64,000 nucleotides of DNA from Yersinia aleksiciae (GTDB lineage Bacteria; Pseudomonadota; Gammaproteobacteria; Enterobacterales; Enterobacteriaceae), in contig NZ_CP011975.1 in NCBI RefSeq assembly GCF_001047675.1, forward strand, positions 2,768,073 through 2,832,072, in the 5' to 3' direction. The notes below the pieces were generated by a model, which was not told where the DNA came from, ran no database searches, and saw nothing but the letters and a program-made list of their open reading frames with translations. This document shows, piece after piece, positions 1-11,743 of the stretch. How positions within the stretch are numbered: the first letter of the stretch is position 1; each line of letters begins with the position of its first letter. The position numbers were made by a program, and so were the translations under genes.

Positions 1-480
1 AACTATTTTGCGCTATTTCCCTAATTTAAGATTTATCTGTCTGAAGACATTCATATTTCAGCGATGCCCCAAAATATGTACCCATAATTTATTTCAAAAT
101 AGATTAATCCTTGCGGCTTAATTGAAGTAAAATGCAGCGCCGATAACACTTGTTGTTTTCAAGGGTATTATTGTTTTGTCGTGTATTTTGCCGCCGATTT
201 CCGTTGTTTTTCCTTAGAGAAGCCAGCAGACGCGGGTTTTGTACTCAGGCTGTCGAATTTTAGACCGTACGCTTTTCATACTGAAAATGAGACATTCCTT
301 GCAGAAGGAAATAATGAGACAATTAATCGACAATTAATTATTTATTTAAGTAGCTGGAATTACTGGCGGAAAAATAGCCCGTTAATCATGACGTTAATTT
401 CTATTTCAAGCCCTAAAATAGCCCCTTCTACGAGATATATCTCAAAAACGGCCCATAAATATTGTCAAAGCGCCTTGGCT
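1..480. other. Upstream intergenic region, no gene seen
   Basis: This AT-rich stretch lies before the mraZ promoter. A 102-codon open frame at 181-489 exists on the plus strand, but it has no ribosome binding site, no recognisable protein features and runs into the mraZ promoter, so I do not call it. In E. coli the neighbour on this side is cra; no part of it is visible here. Confidence 0.6.
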
Positions 481-485
481 CTGGC

Positions 486-556
486 TTGACAAGGTTTTCA
501 TACCATCCGTAAACTCTTTAATGTGGGGATTTGTGGGGTAAAGTGGCGAATTGGGT
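486..556 (+). promoter_or_regulatory. Pmra promoter with MraZ operator repeats
   Basis: A consensus -35 box TTGACA lies at 486-491 and a -10-like TAAACT at 510-515 (18-bp spacer). Directly after it come GTGGGG at 523-528, GTGGGG at 533-538, a degenerate GTGGCG at 543-548 and TTGGGT at 551-556. The first three are exactly 10 bp apart. Such TGGGN repeats at 10-bp spacing are the known binding site of the MraZ repressor, which controls its own dcw promoter. Confidence 0.8.
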
Positions 557-576
557 CATGAAGGGGTAACTCAGTC

Positions 577-1035
577 ATGTTTCGTGGGGCAACGATGGTT
601 AACCTCGACAGCAAAGGGCGGCTCGCCGTACCTACCCGTTATCGGGATTTGCTGAACGAGGAATCGCAGGGCCAGATGGTCTGTACCATAGACCTTCACC
701 AACCATGCCTGTTGCTTTATCCACTCCCTGAATGGGAAATCATAGAACAAAAATTATCTCGTCTGTCGAGCATGAACCCGGCTGAGCGTCGGGTTCAACG
801 TTTGCTGTTAGGGCATGCCAGTGAATGTCAGATGGATGGCGCTGGGCGCTTACTGATTGCAGGAACATTGCGTCAGCACGCCGGGCTGAATAAAGAAGTG
901 ATGCTGGTTGGGCAGTTCAATAAGTTTGAGCTGTGGGATGAACAGACCTGGTATCAACAAGTCAAGGATGACATCGACGCAGAACAGTCCACTCAGGAAC
1001 CACTGTCTGAGCGGCTACAGGACTTATCGCTATAA
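577..1035 (+). CDS. mraZ: MraZ, transcriptional repressor of the dcw cluster
   Basis: This 152-aa protein begins [19 protein letters not shown] and matches enterobacterial MraZ along its length. It has two SpoVT/AbrB-like halves, the second around residues 80-125. MraZ forms ring-shaped oligomers that bind TGGGN repeats and damp transcription of the division and cell-wall cluster. Four such repeats lie 20-55 bp upstream, so autoregulation is likely. It is the first gene of the cluster, and rsmH starts 2 bp after its stop. Confidence 0.97.
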   Translation: MFRGATMVNLDSKGRLAVPTRYRDLLNEESQGQMVCTIDLHQPCLLLYPLPEWEIIEQKLSRLSSMNPAERRVQRLLLGHASECQMDGAGRLLIAGTLRQHAGLNKEVMLVGQFNKFELWDEQTWYQQVKDDIDAEQSTQEPLSERLQDLSL

Positions 1036-1037
1036 GC

Positions 1038-2000
1038 ATGGTAGATAACAAAAAAATTGTAGATAACAACTACAAGCACACCAGCGTATTGCTGGATGAG
1101 GCCGTAAATGGCCTGAATATCCGCGATAACGGCATCTATATTGACGGAACTTTTGGCCGTGGTGGCCATTCGCGTCTTATTTTGTCCCAACTTGGGCCAG
1201 AAGGGCGCTTGATAGCGATCGATCGTGACCCACAAGCGATTGAAGCAGCAAAATCTATTACTGATCCACGTTTCTCTATCGTACACGGTCCTTTTTCCGA
1301 ATTGGCGCATTATGTGCGGGAATTGGATTTAGTTGGCCGGATTGACGGCATTTTGCTGGATCTCGGTGTGTCATCCCCGCAACTGGATGATCCCGAACGC
1401 GGTTTCTCTTTCATGCGTGACGGGCCGCTGGATATGCGGATGGACCCTACCCGTGGATTATCTGCCGCCGAATGGCTGATGAAAGCCAGCGCCGATGATA
1501 TCGCTTGGGTGCTAAAAACTTTTGGCGAAGAGCGTTTCGCCAAGCGTCTGGCCAAGGCCATTGTTGAGCGTAACCTCACGCAGCCGATGACTCGCACTAA
1601 AGAGTTGGCTGATTTGATTGCTAACGCCAGCCCATTCCGCGAAAAGCATAAACACCCGGCGACCCGCAGTTTCCAGGCTATCCGCATCTATATCAACAGT
1701 GAGTTAGAAGAGATTGAGCGCGCACTGGATGGTGCCCATGAAGTGCTGGCACCTGAAGGCCGTTTGTCAGTGATTAGCTTCCACTCTCTTGAAGACCGCA
1801 TTGTGAAGAACTTTATTCGTCAGCGCAGTCGTGGGCCACAGGTTCCAGCCGGATTGCCATTGACGGAAGCACAGTTACGCAGCATGGGTGGGCGCACAAT
1901 GAAATCCATTGGCAAGATGATGCCAGCGGATGCCGAAGTGGCTGAAAACCCACGGGCACGTAGCTCAGTATTACGCTTTGCCGAGAGGATTAAAGAGTGA
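1038..2000 (+). CDS. rsmH: RsmH, 16S rRNA (cytosine-1402-N4)-methyltransferase
   Basis: This 320-aa enzyme (formerly MraW) methylates N4 of C1402 in the ribosomal P site using S-adenosylmethionine. The SAM-binding loop is visible as [12 protein letters not shown] near residue 35, and the conserved [10 protein letters not shown] motif lies in the C-terminal third. The N-terminus [11 protein letters not shown] is a few residues longer than in E. coli, before the shared [16 protein letters not shown]. Its TGA stop overlaps the GTG start of ftsL, which suggests translational coupling. Confidence 0.97.
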   Translation: MVDNKKIVDNNYKHTSVLLDEAVNGLNIRDNGIYIDGTFGRGGHSRLILSQLGPEGRLIAIDRDPQAIEAAKSITDPRFSIVHGPFSELAHYVRELDLVGRIDGILLDLGVSSPQLDDPERGFSFMRDGPLDMRMDPTRGLSAAEWLMKASADDIAWVLKTFGEERFAKRLAKAIVERNLTQPMTRTKELADLIANASPFREKHKHPATRSFQAIRIYINSELEEIERALDGAHEVLAPEGRLSVISFHSLEDRIVKNFIRQRSRGPQVPAGLPLTEAQLRSMGGRTMKSIGKMMPADAEVAENPRARSSVLRFAERIKE

Positions 2001-2317
2001 TAGGCAACGAACGCCACGGTTTAGTTGGGGTTATCGGCGGGGACTTACTCCGCAATGCGAAGATCCCGTTAATTTTACTGGTCGCGGTGTTGGTGTCTGC
2101 CATTTTTGTTGTGACGACCGCCCATCGTACGCGCTTGTTAACCGCTGAGCGTGAGCAGTTGGTGCTGGAGCGGGATGCGCTGGATATTGAGTGGCGCAAC
2201 CTGATTCTGGAAGAGAACGCATTGGGTGACCACAGCCGTGTTGAAAGTATCGCAACTGACAAGCTGAAGATGCAACATGTTGATCCTTCACAAGAAAATA
2301 TTGTGGTTCAGCAGTAG
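1997..2317 (+). CDS. ftsL: FtsL, divisome bitopic membrane protein
   Basis: FtsL is a small inner-membrane division protein that forms the FtsQ-FtsL-FtsB complex and helps activate FtsW-FtsI. The 106-aa product has a short cytoplasmic tail, one membrane segment at about residues 22-40 ([20 protein letters not shown]) and a periplasmic leucine-zipper-like coiled coil ([20 protein letters not shown] region). I use the GTG at 1997, which overlaps the rsmH stop. The length is slightly below the 121 aa of E. coli. Confidence 0.94.
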   Translation: MIGNERHGLVGVIGGDLLRNAKIPLILLVAVLVSAIFVVTTAHRTRLLTAEREQLVLERDALDIEWRNLILEENALGDHSRVESIATDKLKMQHVDPSQENIVVQQ

Positions 2318-2395
2318 GTTTTTCTAAAGCAATAGGTTTTTCTAATAATAAAAGGAACTAGTCGCCATCATGATTCTACGTTGCCAAGGTAACGC

Positions 2396-4159
2396 ATGAA
2401 AGCAGCGCGCCCCGGGAAGTTAAAGCGCCAAGAAGAACAAGCCAGCTTTATCAGCTGGCGTTTTGCGTTGCTGTGCGGCTGCATTTTGTTGGCACTGGTC
2501 GGGTTGATGCTGCGCACTGCCTATCTGCAAGTGATCAACCCCGATAAGCTGGTGCGCGAGGGCGATATGCGCTCGCTGCGAGTACAAGCAGTGCCAACGG
2601 CGCGCGGCATGATAAGCGACCGCTCAGGCCGCCCATTAGCTGTCAGTGTGCCGGTTAATGCAGTTTGGGCTGATCCGAAAGAGCTCACCGAGCGTGGCGG
2701 AATTACGCTGGATACGCGCTGGAAAGCGCTGTCCGACGCACTGGAAATCCCGCTAGATCAATTGGCAACGCGAATCAATGCCAATCCAAAAGGGCGCTTT
2801 GTCTATTTGGCCCGCCAAGTTAACCCCGCCATTGGCGACTACATCCACAAGCTGAAATTACCCGGCATCTATTTGCGCCAAGAATCCCGCCGCTACTACC
2901 CAGCGGGTCAGGTAATGGCACACATTATTGGCGTAACCAATATTGATAGCCAAGGTATTGAAGGTGTAGAGAAAAGTTTTGACCGTTGGCTCACTGGGCA
3001 ACCCGGCGAGCGTACGGTACGTAAAGACCGCTATGGCCGCGTCATTGAGGATATCTCCTCCGTTGATAGTCAGGCGGCACACAATCTGGTGCTGAGTGTC
3101 GATGAGCGCTTACAGGCGCTGGTGTATCGCGAACTGAACAATGCGGTGGCATTCAACAAAGCAGAATCAGGTACAGCGGTGTTGGTGGATGTGAATACCG
3201 GCGAAGTGCTGGCGATGGCGAATAGCCCATCCTACAACCCAAATAACCTGACCGGTACGCCGAAAGACGCGATGCGTAACCGGGCAATTACCGATATTTT
3301 TGAACCCGGCTCGACAGTTAAGCCAATGGTAGTGATGACGGCATTGCAGCACGGCGTAGTGAAAGAGAACAGCGTGCTGAACACCTTGCCGTACTTTGTT
3401 AACGGTCACCAGATTAAAGACGTGGCCCGTTACGCAGAGCTATCCGTGACCGGGATCTTGCAGAAGTCGAGTAACGTCGGTGTGTCTAAACTGGCGTTAG
3501 CGATGCCATCCTCAGCGTTAGTAGATACTTACTCACGGTTTGGGTTTGGGAAAGCGACCAATTTGGGGTTGGTCGGAGAAAGCAGTGGCTTATATCCTAA
3601 AAAACAACGGTGGTCTGACATAGAGAGGGCCACCTTCTCTTTCGGCTACGGGCTAATGGTAACACCGTTACAACTAGCGCGAGTCTATGCAACCATCGGC
3701 AGCATGGGGATCTATCGCCCACTGTCGATCACCAAAGTTGACCCGCCAGTGGCTGGTGAGCGCATTTTCCCTGAACCGCTGGTACGCACCGTGGTTCATA
3801 TGATGGAGAGTGTGGCATTACCTGGCGGCGGGGGCACCAAAGCCGCCATCAAAGGCTACCGTATTGCCATCAAAACCGGTACCGCCAAGAAAGTGGGTCC
3901 GGATGGCAAATATATGGACCGATACCTCGCTTACACCGCTGGCGTAGCGCCCGCGAGTAACCCTCGATTTGCTCTGGTTGTGGTCATCAATGACCCGCAG
4001 GCAGGGAAATATTACGGTGGTGCGGTTTCTGCACCGGTGTTCGGTGCCATCATGGGCGGCGTATTGCGCACCATGAACATCGAGCCAGATGCGTTACCCA
4101 CTGGTGATAAAAGCGAATTAGTGATTAATACAAAAGAGGGTTCAGGTGGCAGATCGTAA
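2396..4159 (+). CDS. ftsI: FtsI (PBP3), septal peptidoglycan transpeptidase
   Basis: This 587-aa protein is the division-specific transpeptidase that crosslinks septal peptidoglycan together with FtsW. A single membrane anchor lies at about residues 23-43. The penicillin-binding motifs are intact: STVK with catalytic Ser306, SSN at 358-360 and KTG at 493-495. The start ATG is at 2396, 78 bp after ftsL; this small gap holds two copies of an AT-rich AGGTTTTTCTAA motif. The 3' end overlaps murE by 14 bp. Confidence 0.97.
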   Translation: MKAARPGKLKRQEEQASFISWRFALLCGCILLALVGLMLRTAYLQVINPDKLVREGDMRSLRVQAVPTARGMISDRSGRPLAVSVPVNAVWADPKELTERGGITLDTRWKALSDALEIPLDQLATRINANPKGRFVYLARQVNPAIGDYIHKLKLPGIYLRQESRRYYPAGQVMAHIIGVTNIDSQGIEGVEKSFDRWLTGQPGERTVRKDRYGRVIEDISSVDSQAAHNLVLSVDERLQALVYRELNNAVAFNKAESGTAVLVDVNTGEVLAMANSPSYNPNNLTGTPKDAMRNRAITDIFEPGSTVKPMVVMTALQHGVVKENSVLNTLPYFVNGHQIKDVARYAELSVTGILQKSSNVGVSKLALAMPSSALVDTYSRFGFGKATNLGLVGESSGLYPKKQRWSDIERATFSFGYGLMVTPLQLARVYATIGSMGIYRPLSITKVDPPVAGERIFPEPLVRTVVHMMESVALPGGGGTKAAIKGYRIAIKTGTAKKVGPDGKYMDRYLAYTAGVAPASNPRFALVVVINDPQAGKYYGGAVSAPVFGAIMGGVLRTMNIEPDALPTGDKSELVINTKEGSGGRS

Positions 4160-5633
4160 CTTGCGCGACTTACTCGCTCCTTGGGGGCTAGACGTCCCGG
4201 AGCGTGCGCTACGGGAAATGACATTAGACAGCCGTGTTGCCGCTGCCGGGGATTTGTTTGTCGCCATTGTCGGCCACCAGACGGACGGGCGTCGCTATAT
4301 CCCGCAAGCCATCGCACAAGGTGTGGCGGCAATTGTGGCCGAAGCCGATGGTGTGGCACCGGATGCCAGTGTGGCTGAAATGCATGGCGTTCCTGTTATT
4401 TATTTGCGTAATTTGAATCAGCACTTATCCACGCTGGCGGGGCAGTTTTACCATCAACCGGGCGCTGCACTACGTTTGGTCGGCGTGACCGGGACTAACG
4501 GCAAAACCACCACCACGCAACTGCTGGCGCAATGGAGTCAGGCTCTGGGCGAAACCAGTGCAGTGATGGGGACAGTGGGTAATGGCTTATTAGGGCAGGT
4601 GATCCCGACGGAAAACACCACTGGCTCTGCGGTTGATATCCAACATTTACTGCGCAACCTGGTCGATCAAGGGGCCACTTTTGCGGCCATGGAAGTCTCT
4701 TCCCACGGTTTGATTCAGAATCGCGTCGCCGCATTGCCGTTTGCCGCCGCCGTGTTCACTAACTTGAGCCGCGATCATCTGGATTACCACGGCAATATGG
4801 CGAGTTACGAGGCGGCAAAATGGTTGCTGTTCTCCACCCATCAATCCGAACACAAAATTATCAATGCTGATGACGAAGTCGGTCGCCGCTGGTTAAGCCA
4901 GTTGCCGCAAGCGGTCGCCGTCAGCATGGAAGGTCATGTTCCTGCGGGCTGGAAAGGCCCGTGGTTATCCGCCAGCCACGTGGAGTATCACGATAATGGC
5001 GCGAGTATCGCCTTTAATTCCAGCTGGGGCGAAGGTCAGATAGAGAGCCGCCTAATGGGGGCATTTAACGTCAGCAATTTGCTGGTGGCTCTGTCAACGC
5101 TGCTCTCGTTGGGCTATCCGCTAGACCAGCTTTTAGCTGCCGCCCCTCATCTGCAACCGGTTTGTGGGCGGATGGAAGTGTTTAATGCGCCGGGTAAACC
5201 CACAGTCGTGGTGGATTATGCCCACACGCCGGATGCGTTGGAAAAAGCGCTGGCAGCCGCTCGTTTACATTGTAAAGGGCAACTGTGGTGTGTGTTTGGT
5301 TGCGGTGGCGATCGTGACAAAGGTAAGCGCCCACTTATGGGCGGTATCGCGGAACAACTGGCTGATCGCGTCGTCGTCACTGACGATAACCCGCGCAGCG
5401 AAGAGCCGCAGGCGATTGTGGCCGATATCCTCAGCGGGTTACTGGATGCTGGACATGCACTGGCGATTCATGGCCGTGCGGAAGCGGTGACCAGTGCCAT
5501 TATGCAGGCCAAAGAAGACGACGTTGTACTCATCGCGGGCAAAGGGCACGAAGATTATCAACTAGTTGGCAATCGCCGACTGGATTACTCCGACCGCGTC
5601 ACTGTCGCGCGCTTGTTGGGGGTAGTGGCATGA
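4146..5633 (+). CDS. murE: MurE, UDP-MurNAc-L-Ala-D-Glu:meso-DAP ligase
   Basis: MurE adds meso-diaminopimelate to the peptidoglycan stem peptide in the cytoplasm, at the cost of ATP. The 495-aa protein has the Mur ligase P-loop [10 protein letters not shown] near residue 117 and the DDNPRSE motif near residue 413. DNPR is the signature of DAP-adding, rather than lysine-adding, enzymes. The start is GTG at 4146, inside the end of ftsI. Its stop overlaps the murF start as ATGA. Confidence 0.97.
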   Translation: MADRNLRDLLAPWGLDVPERALREMTLDSRVAAAGDLFVAIVGHQTDGRRYIPQAIAQGVAAIVAEADGVAPDASVAEMHGVPVIYLRNLNQHLSTLAGQFYHQPGAALRLVGVTGTNGKTTTTQLLAQWSQALGETSAVMGTVGNGLLGQVIPTENTTGSAVDIQHLLRNLVDQGATFAAMEVSSHGLIQNRVAALPFAAAVFTNLSRDHLDYHGNMASYEAAKWLLFSTHQSEHKIINADDEVGRRWLSQLPQAVAVSMEGHVPAGWKGPWLSASHVEYHDNGASIAFNSSWGEGQIESRLMGAFNVSNLLVALSTLLSLGYPLDQLLAAAPHLQPVCGRMEVFNAPGKPTVVVDYAHTPDALEKALAAARLHCKGQLWCVFGCGGDRDKGKRPLMGGIAEQLADRVVVTDDNPRSEEPQAIVADILSGLLDAGHALAIHGRAEAVTSAIMQAKEDDVVLIAGKGHEDYQLVGNRRLDYSDRVTVARLLGVVA

Positions 5634-7006
5634 TTAAGGTCTCGCTGGATTTCTTGTCTGAGCTGCTTAACGCTGAGTTTATTGCTAGTGATAAAGGCGG
5701 CAATAAACTCGAGATAACCGAAGTGACCATTGATACCCGTAAGGTCACGGCAGGTTGTCTGTTTGTTGCGCTGAAAGGCGAGCGTTTTGATGGGCATGAT
5801 TTCGCAGAAGATGCTGTTGCCACAGGGGCTGGTGCTCTGCTGGTAAGTAAACGCTTACTGGTGGGTGTTCCACAATTAGTGGTTAAAGACACCCGCCTAG
5901 CGCTGGGGCAGTTTGCGGCCTGGGTTCGCCAGCAAGTGCCTGCTCGCGTGGTGGCCTTAACTGGCTCATCAGGTAAAACCTCAGTCAAAGAGATGACGGC
6001 AGCGATTTTGCGCCAATGCGGCAATGTGCTGTACACCGCCGGTAACTTTAATAACGATATCGGTGTGCCGCTGACCCTACTGCGTTTGACGCCAGAATAT
6101 GATTTTGCGGTTATTGAATTGGGTGCCAATCATGTGGGTGAAATTGCCTACACCTCCGATTTAAGCCGCCCAGAAAGCGCTTTGGTGAACAATTTAGCCG
6201 CCGCGCATCTGGAAGGTTTCGGCTCTCTGGCCGGTGTGGCACAAGCCAAAGGCGAGATTTTTGCGGGTTTGCCGGCTAACGGCACCGCAATCATCAATGC
6301 TGACAGCAACGATTGGCCTCACTGGCAGGAAACTCTGCATAACAAGCGAGTCTGGCGTTTTGGCCCTCAGGCAGCAGAAGATGTCGATTTTTATGCCACC
6401 GACGTGCAAATCACGCCGCAGGCAACCCACTTCACTCTGCACTCGCCATTTGGCACTGTCGCCATTGAGCTACCATTGCCGGGGCGACATAACATTGCCA
6501 ATGCGCTAGCCGCAGCGGCGTTAGCCCTGTCGATTGGGGCTGACTTAGCGGCGGTGCGTCAGGGGCTGATGCAGTTACAGGCTGTACCGGGGCGCTTATT
6601 CCCCATTCAACTCGCCGCTGGCAAGTTGCTGCTGGATGACACTTACAACGCCAATGTGGGTTCCATGACCGCAGCGGCACAAGTGCTGGCAGAAATGCCG
6701 GGTTACCGTGTCATGGTGGTCGGCGACATGGGCGAGTTAGGTGAGACCGCGATTGATTGCCATCGTCAAGTCGGTGAAGCGGCGAAACAGGCGGGTATCG
6801 ATAAAGTGCTGAGTGTCGGCACCTTAAGTCAGACACTCAGCGACGCCAGCGGCAACGGCGAACATTTTCAGGATAAAAGCACATTGGCAGCCCGTATAAG
6901 CGAACTGCTAGGCGAACATCCGATTATCACAGTGTTAATTAAAGGTTCACGTAGCGCCGCCATGGAAAATGTCGTGCGTGCGTTACAGGAGAAGGCATCA
7001 TGTTAG
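5630..7006 (+). CDS. murF: MurF, UDP-MurNAc-tripeptide:D-Ala-D-Ala ligase
   Basis: MurF completes the cytoplasmic muropeptide precursor by adding D-Ala-D-Ala. The 458-aa protein carries the Mur ligase P-loop [10 protein letters not shown] near residue 110, the central-domain [13 protein letters not shown] motif and the C-terminal-domain VVGDMGELG motif. It starts within the murE stop (ATGA overlap) and its own end overlaps the mraY start by 7 bp. Confidence 0.97.
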   Translation: MIKVSLDFLSELLNAEFIASDKGGNKLEITEVTIDTRKVTAGCLFVALKGERFDGHDFAEDAVATGAGALLVSKRLLVGVPQLVVKDTRLALGQFAAWVRQQVPARVVALTGSSGKTSVKEMTAAILRQCGNVLYTAGNFNNDIGVPLTLLRLTPEYDFAVIELGANHVGEIAYTSDLSRPESALVNNLAAAHLEGFGSLAGVAQAKGEIFAGLPANGTAIINADSNDWPHWQETLHNKRVWRFGPQAAEDVDFYATDVQITPQATHFTLHSPFGTVAIELPLPGRHNIANALAAAALALSIGADLAAVRQGLMQLQAVPGRLFPIQLAAGKLLLDDTYNANVGSMTAAAQVLAEMPGYRVMVVGDMGELGETAIDCHRQVGEAAKQAGIDKVLSVGTLSQTLSDASGNGEHFQDKSTLAARISELLGEHPIITVLIKGSRSAAMENVVRALQEKASC

Positions 7007-8082
7007 TTTGGTTGGCTGAATATTTAGTGAAATTTTACTCGGGTTTTAACGTCTTTTCCTATTTGACGTTCCGAGCCATCGTCAGTCTGTTGACTGCATT
7101 AGTGATTTCATTGTGGATGGGGCCGCACCTGATTGCTTATTTGCAGAAATTGCAGATTGGTCAAGTGGTGCGTAACGATGGGCCAGAGTCACATTTCAGT
7201 AAACGCGGCACGCCGACCATGGGCGGCCTGATGATTCTGTTCTCTATTACCATTTCGGTGCTGATGTGGGCTTACCCGTCTAATCCGTATGTCTGGTGCG
7301 TGCTGTTCATTCTGGTGGGTTATGGCATCGTCGGTTTCATTGACGATTATCGCAAAGTGGTACGTAAAGATACCAAGGGCTTGATCGCCCGCTGGAAGTA
7401 CTTCTGGCAGTCGATAATTGCACTGGCGGCGGCATTTGCCATGTACAGCATCGGCAAAGACACCCCAGCAACCGAGTTAGTGGTGCCGTTCTTCAAAGAC
7501 ATCATGCCGCAACTGGGTCTGCTCTATATCTTGCTGGCGTACTTCGTGATTGTCGGCACCAGCAATGCGGTCAACCTGACTGACGGGCTGGATGGTTTGG
7601 CAATTATGCCGACCGTTTTCGTGGCGGGCGGCTTTGCATTAGTTGCCTGGGCGACCGGTAACGTGAACTTTGCCGCCTACCTGCATATTCCTTATCTGCG
7701 CCATGCTGGTGAGCTGGTGATTGTCTGCACCGCCATTGTCGGCGCAGGTTTGGGCTTCCTGTGGTTTAACACCTATCCGGCACAGGTCTTTATGGGTGAC
7801 GTCGGCTCGCTGGCATTAGGCGGCGCACTCGGCACCATCGCGGTATTGCTGCGCCAAGAGTTCTTATTAGTGATTATGGGCGGTGTGTTCGTGGTTGAAA
7901 CACTGTCGGTCATCTTGCAGGTAGGGTCCTTTAAGTTACGTGGGCAGCGCATTTTCCGCATGGCGCCGATTCATCACCATTACGAACTTAAAGGCTGGCC
8001 GGAACCACGGGTGATCGTGCGCTTCTGGATTATTTCGCTGATGCTGGTGCTGATTGGCCTGGCGACGCTGAAGGTGCGGTAA
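7000..8082 (+). CDS. mraY: MraY, phospho-MurNAc-pentapeptide translocase (lipid I synthase)
   Basis: MraY transfers phospho-MurNAc-pentapeptide to undecaprenyl phosphate to form lipid I at the inner membrane. At 360 aa it has the same length as the E. coli enzyme, and about ten hydrophobic segments. The conserved DD pair (GFIDDYRK, near residues 115-116), the [10 protein letters not shown] motif near residue 192 and the PIHHHYE motif near the C-terminus are all present. murD follows after 2 bp. Confidence 0.98.
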   Translation: MLVWLAEYLVKFYSGFNVFSYLTFRAIVSLLTALVISLWMGPHLIAYLQKLQIGQVVRNDGPESHFSKRGTPTMGGLMILFSITISVLMWAYPSNPYVWCVLFILVGYGIVGFIDDYRKVVRKDTKGLIARWKYFWQSIIALAAAFAMYSIGKDTPATELVVPFFKDIMPQLGLLYILLAYFVIVGTSNAVNLTDGLDGLAIMPTVFVAGGFALVAWATGNVNFAAYLHIPYLRHAGELVIVCTAIVGAGLGFLWFNTYPAQVFMGDVGSLALGGALGTIAVLLRQEFLLVIMGGVFVVETLSVILQVGSFKLRGQRIFRMAPIHHHYELKGWPEPRVIVRFWIISLMLVLIGLATLKVR

Positions 8083-8084
8083 TT

Positions 8085-9401
8085 ATGGTTGATTATCAGG
8101 GTAAAAAAGTCGTCATTATCGGGCTGGGGCTAACCGGCCTTTCCTGCGTTGATTTCTTTATGGCGCGTGGTGTGAAGCCCCGTGTGATGGATACCCGAAT
8201 CAACCCTGCTGGACTGGACAAATTACCCGAAAGTATCGAGCGCCATGTCGGTGACCTGAATCAGCGGTGGCTGTTGGATGCCGATTTGATCGTTGCTAGC
8301 CCCGGTATTGCACTGGCACATCCCGCGTTAAGTGATGCGGCGGATGCCGGCGTTGAAATTGTCGGTGATATCGAACTGTTCTGCCGTGAGAACCAAGCCC
8401 CTGTGGTCGCGATTACGGGTTCTAACGGCAAAAGCACCGTGACCACGCTGGTTGGCGAGATGGCGAAAGCGGCGGGTTGGCAGGTTGGTGTCGGTGGCAA
8501 CATCGGCGTTCCGGTTCTTACGCTGTTGAAACAAGAGAATCAATTGGTGGTGCTAGAGCTGTCCAGCTTCCAGTTGGAAACCACCTCGAGCTTGCGGGCC
8601 AATGCGGCCACCATACTGAACGTGACGGAAGATCACACTGATCGTTATCCGTTTGGTTTGCAGCAATATCGCGCCGCTAAACTGCGGGTATATGAAAACG
8701 CTAAAGTTTGTGTCGTGAATGCCGATGACGCGCTGACTATGCCTGTGCGTGGTGCCGATAGCCGCTGTATCAGCTTTGGGGTCGATGTTGGTGATTACCA
8801 CCTCAATAAGCAGCAGGGCGAAATCTGGCTGCGAGTGCGGGGTGAGAAAGTGTTGAATACCCGTGAGATGAAACTCACCGGGCGTCATAACTACACCAAT
8901 GCGCTGGCGGCGCTGGCGCTGGCTGATGCAGTGGGTATTCCGCGTTCATCCAGCTTGAAAGCATTGACCACATTTACCGGTCTGCCGCACCGCTTCCAAC
9001 TGGTGTTTGAGCACAATGGCGTGCGTTGGATTAATGATTCGAAAGCTACCAACGTGGGCAGCACTGAAGCGGCGTTAGATGGTTTACAGGTGGATGGTAC
9101 CTTGCATTTATTACTGGGCGGCGACGGTAAATCCGCTGATTTCTCTGGATTGACACGCTTTTTGCAAGGCGACCACATCAAAATTTACTGCTTTGGCCGT
9201 GATGGTGAAGAACTGGCAGAACTGCGCCCTGAAGTCTCCCAACTGACTGAGACAATGGAGCAGGCCATGGTATTGCTGTCGAAAAATCTGTCACCGGGCG
9301 ACATGGTGTTGTTGTCACCTGCCTGCGCCAGTTTGGACCAATTCCGTAGCTTCGAGCAACGTGGTGATGAGTTTGCTCGTTTGGCAGAGGAGTTGGGTTG
9401 A
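8085..9401 (+). CDS. murD: MurD, UDP-MurNAc-L-alanine:D-glutamate ligase
   Basis: MurD adds D-glutamate to UDP-MurNAc-L-alanine. The 438-aa protein has an N-terminal Rossmann fold ([13 protein letters not shown]), the ATP-binding [11 protein letters not shown] near residue 111, and the C-terminal [11 protein letters not shown] motif. Length matches the E. coli enzyme. It lies between mraY (2-bp gap) and ftsW (stop overlaps start). Confidence 0.98.
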   Translation: MVDYQGKKVVIIGLGLTGLSCVDFFMARGVKPRVMDTRINPAGLDKLPESIERHVGDLNQRWLLDADLIVASPGIALAHPALSDAADAGVEIVGDIELFCRENQAPVVAITGSNGKSTVTTLVGEMAKAAGWQVGVGGNIGVPVLTLLKQENQLVVLELSSFQLETTSSLRANAATILNVTEDHTDRYPFGLQQYRAAKLRVYENAKVCVVNADDALTMPVRGADSRCISFGVDVGDYHLNKQQGEIWLRVRGEKVLNTREMKLTGRHNYTNALAALALADAVGIPRSSSLKALTTFTGLPHRFQLVFEHNGVRWINDSKATNVGSTEAALDGLQVDGTLHLLLGGDGKSADFSGLTRFLQGDHIKIYCFGRDGEELAELRPEVSQLTETMEQAMVLLSKNLSPGDMVLLSPACASLDQFRSFEQRGDEFARLAEELG

Positions 9402-10603
9402 TGCGCATGCCGGGGCTGGAGCTGTTAAATAGCTTAAAGCATTTTGTGATGGGATCGCGGGAGAGCGACACCACCAGTATGGTGCTTTATGACAGAACCT
9501 TGCTGTGGCTGACATTTGGTTTGGCGATTATTGGCTTTGTGATGGTGACATCGGCCTCCATGCCGATCGGTCAACGTCTGGCCAGTGACCCCTTCCTGTT
9601 TGCTAAACGTGACGCGCTCTATCTGGCGCTGGCGTTCGGTCTGTCACTGGTGACGTTGCGCATCCCGATGGCGGTCTGGCAGCGCTACAGTAACATTATG
9701 TTATTGATTTCGCTGGTGATGCTCTTGGTGGTGTTGGTGGTGGGGAGCTCAGTTAACGGGGCATCACGCTGGATTGCACTGGGGCCGCTACGTATTCAGC
9801 CTGCCGAGTTATCCAAGCTGTCGCTATTTTGTTATCTGGCGAGCTATTTGGTACGCAAGGTTGAGGAGGTCCGCAGTAACTTTTGGGGCTTCTGTAAACC
9901 GATGGGCGTGATGGTCATTCTGGCGGTGCTACTGCTGGCACAGCCCGACTTAGGTACGGTGGTGGTGCTGTTTGTGACCACACTGGCGATGCTGTTTTTA
10001 GCTGGGGCTAAAATGTGGCAGTTTCTGGCAATTATCGGCTCCGGTGTCTTTGCGGTATGTCTGCTGATTGTTGCCGAACCCTACCGCATGCGGCGCGTCA
10101 CCTCATTCTGGAACCCGTGGGCTGATCCATTCGGCAGCGGTTACCAGTTAACCCAGTCGCTGATGGCCTTTGGGCGCGGTGAGTTCTGGGGGCAGGGCTT
10201 AGGGAATTCAGTGCAGAAACTGGAGTATTTACCGGAAGCGCATACCGACTTCATTTTCTCTATTTTAGGCGAAGAACTCGGGTATTTCGGTGTGGTTCTT
10301 GCATTGTTAATGGTATTCTTCGTCGCTTTTCGTGCTATGTCCATTGGGCGTCGTGCATTAGAGATAGATCAGCGATTTTCTGGCTTTTTGGCCTGTTCGA
10401 TCGGCGTCTGGTTTAGCTTTCAGGCACTGGTTAACGTTGGGGCTGCGGCTGGGATGTTGCCGACCAAAGGTTTGACACTACCTCTGATCAGTTACGGTGG
10501 TTCGAGCTTGATTATTATGTCAACCGCGATAGTGCTGTTGTTACGTATTGATTTTGAAACACGTTTGGCAAAAGCCCAAGCGTTTGTAAGGAGTGCCCGA
10601 TGA
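9401..10603 (+). CDS. ftsW: FtsW, septal peptidoglycan glycosyltransferase (SEDS family)
   Basis: FtsW is the multi-pass SEDS polymerase that builds septal glycan strands with FtsI. The product is about 400 aa with roughly ten membrane segments. Conserved SEDS blocks are visible: QPDLGT near residue 185, [21 protein letters not shown] near residue 282, and [13 protein letters not shown] near the end. I use the ATG at 9401, which overlaps the murD stop by one base; an in-frame TTG one codon earlier is possible. Confidence 0.96.
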   Translation: MRMPGLELLNSLKHFVMGSRESDTTSMVLYDRTLLWLTFGLAIIGFVMVTSASMPIGQRLASDPFLFAKRDALYLALAFGLSLVTLRIPMAVWQRYSNIMLLISLVMLLVVLVVGSSVNGASRWIALGPLRIQPAELSKLSLFCYLASYLVRKVEEVRSNFWGFCKPMGVMVILAVLLLAQPDLGTVVVLFVTTLAMLFLAGAKMWQFLAIIGSGVFAVCLLIVAEPYRMRRVTSFWNPWADPFGSGYQLTQSLMAFGRGEFWGQGLGNSVQKLEYLPEAHTDFIFSILGEELGYFGVVLALLMVFFVAFRAMSIGRRALEIDQRFSGFLACSIGVWFSFQALVNVGAAAGMLPTKGLTLPLISYGGSSLIIMSTAIVLLLRIDFETRLAKAQAFVRSAR

Positions 10604-11667
10604 GTGGGAAGACCAAGCGCTTAATGGTGATGGCCGGTGGCACTGGGGGGCATGTCTTCCCCGGTTTGGCCGTGGCACATCATCTGATGGCGCAAGGCTG
10701 GCAGGTGCGTTGGTTGGGCACCGCAGACCGAATGGAAGCGTCATTAGTCCCCCAACATGGCATTGAGATCGATTTTATCCAGATTTCTGGTTTGCGTGGC
10801 AAGGGGCTGATGGCCCAACTGACCGCACCGGTACGAATTTATCGTGCGGTACGTCAGGCGAAGAAAATCATGCGTGATTATCAGCCTGATGTGGTGTTGG
10901 GTATGGGCGGCTATGTTTCCGGCCCTGGTGGTTTGGCGGCATGGCTGTGTGGTGTCCCGGTGGTATTGCATGAGCAAAACGGCATTGCGGGTTTGACTAA
11001 CCGCTGGCTGGCTCGAATCGCCAAGAAGGTTTTGCAGGCATTTCCGGGTGCATTCCCCGATGCCGATGTGGTGGGTAATCCGGTTCGCACCGACGTGTTG
11101 GCGTTGCCATTACCGGCTGAGCGTTTGGCGGGCCGTGAAGGGCCGATTCGCGTATTGGTTATCGGTGGCAGTCAGGGCGCACGGATACTGAATCAAACCA
11201 TGCCGCAGGTTGCTGCGACACTGGGTGAACAAGTCACTGTTTGGCATCAGGTGGGTAAAGGTGCGCTGCCGGAAGTATTACAGGCTTACCAGCAAGCGGG
11301 GCAGGGTGATAAGCATCAGGTTGTCGAGTTTATCGATGACATGGCCGCCGCTTATGCTTGGGCTGACGTGGTGGTTTGCCGCTCAGGTGCACTAACCGTC
11401 AGTGAAGTGGCTGCCGCAGGCTTACCAGCGATTTTTGTGCCATTTCAGCATAAAGATCGGCAGCAATACTGGAATGCTTTGCCGCTGGAAAAAGCGGGGG
11501 CCGCCAAAATCATCGAGCAGCCGCAATTTACCGCACAAGCGGTTAGCAGCCTACTTGCTGACTGGGATCGCGCGACCCTATTGGCGATGGCTGAGCGGGC
11601 AAGAACCGTGGCTATCCCTGACGCGACAGAGCGTGTGGCGGCTGAAGTGGTCGCTGCCAGTAAGTGA
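10600..11667 (+). CDS. murG: MurG, lipid II synthase (UDP-GlcNAc transferase)
   Basis: MurG transfers GlcNAc to lipid I on the cytoplasmic face of the inner membrane to make lipid II. The 355-aa GT28 protein has the N-terminal [14 protein letters not shown] loop (about residues 13-26), a second glycine-rich [10 protein letters not shown] loop near residue 190, and the nucleotide-sugar-binding region around [17 protein letters not shown]. It overlaps the ftsW stop by 4 bp. Confidence 0.98.
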   Translation: MSGKTKRLMVMAGGTGGHVFPGLAVAHHLMAQGWQVRWLGTADRMEASLVPQHGIEIDFIQISGLRGKGLMAQLTAPVRIYRAVRQAKKIMRDYQPDVVLGMGGYVSGPGGLAAWLCGVPVVLHEQNGIAGLTNRWLARIAKKVLQAFPGAFPDADVVGNPVRTDVLALPLPAERLAGREGPIRVLVIGGSQGARILNQTMPQVAATLGEQVTVWHQVGKGALPEVLQAYQQAGQGDKHQVVEFIDDMAAAYAWADVVVCRSGALTVSEVAAAGLPAIFVPFQHKDRQQYWNALPLEKAGAAKIIEQPQFTAQAVSSLLADWDRATLLAMAERARTVAIPDATERVAAEVVAASK

Positions 11668-11743
11668 AATAGATTGAGATAATGAATGGCTGGTAGCGAA
11701 TACCGGCCATAGATGTACAACAGACAAAAAAGTGAAGAGAAAC

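Noticed and set aside
181..489. 102-codon open frame upstream of mraZ
   Set aside because: No ribosome binding site, no protein motif, AT-rich low-complexity translation, and it overlaps the mraZ promoter.
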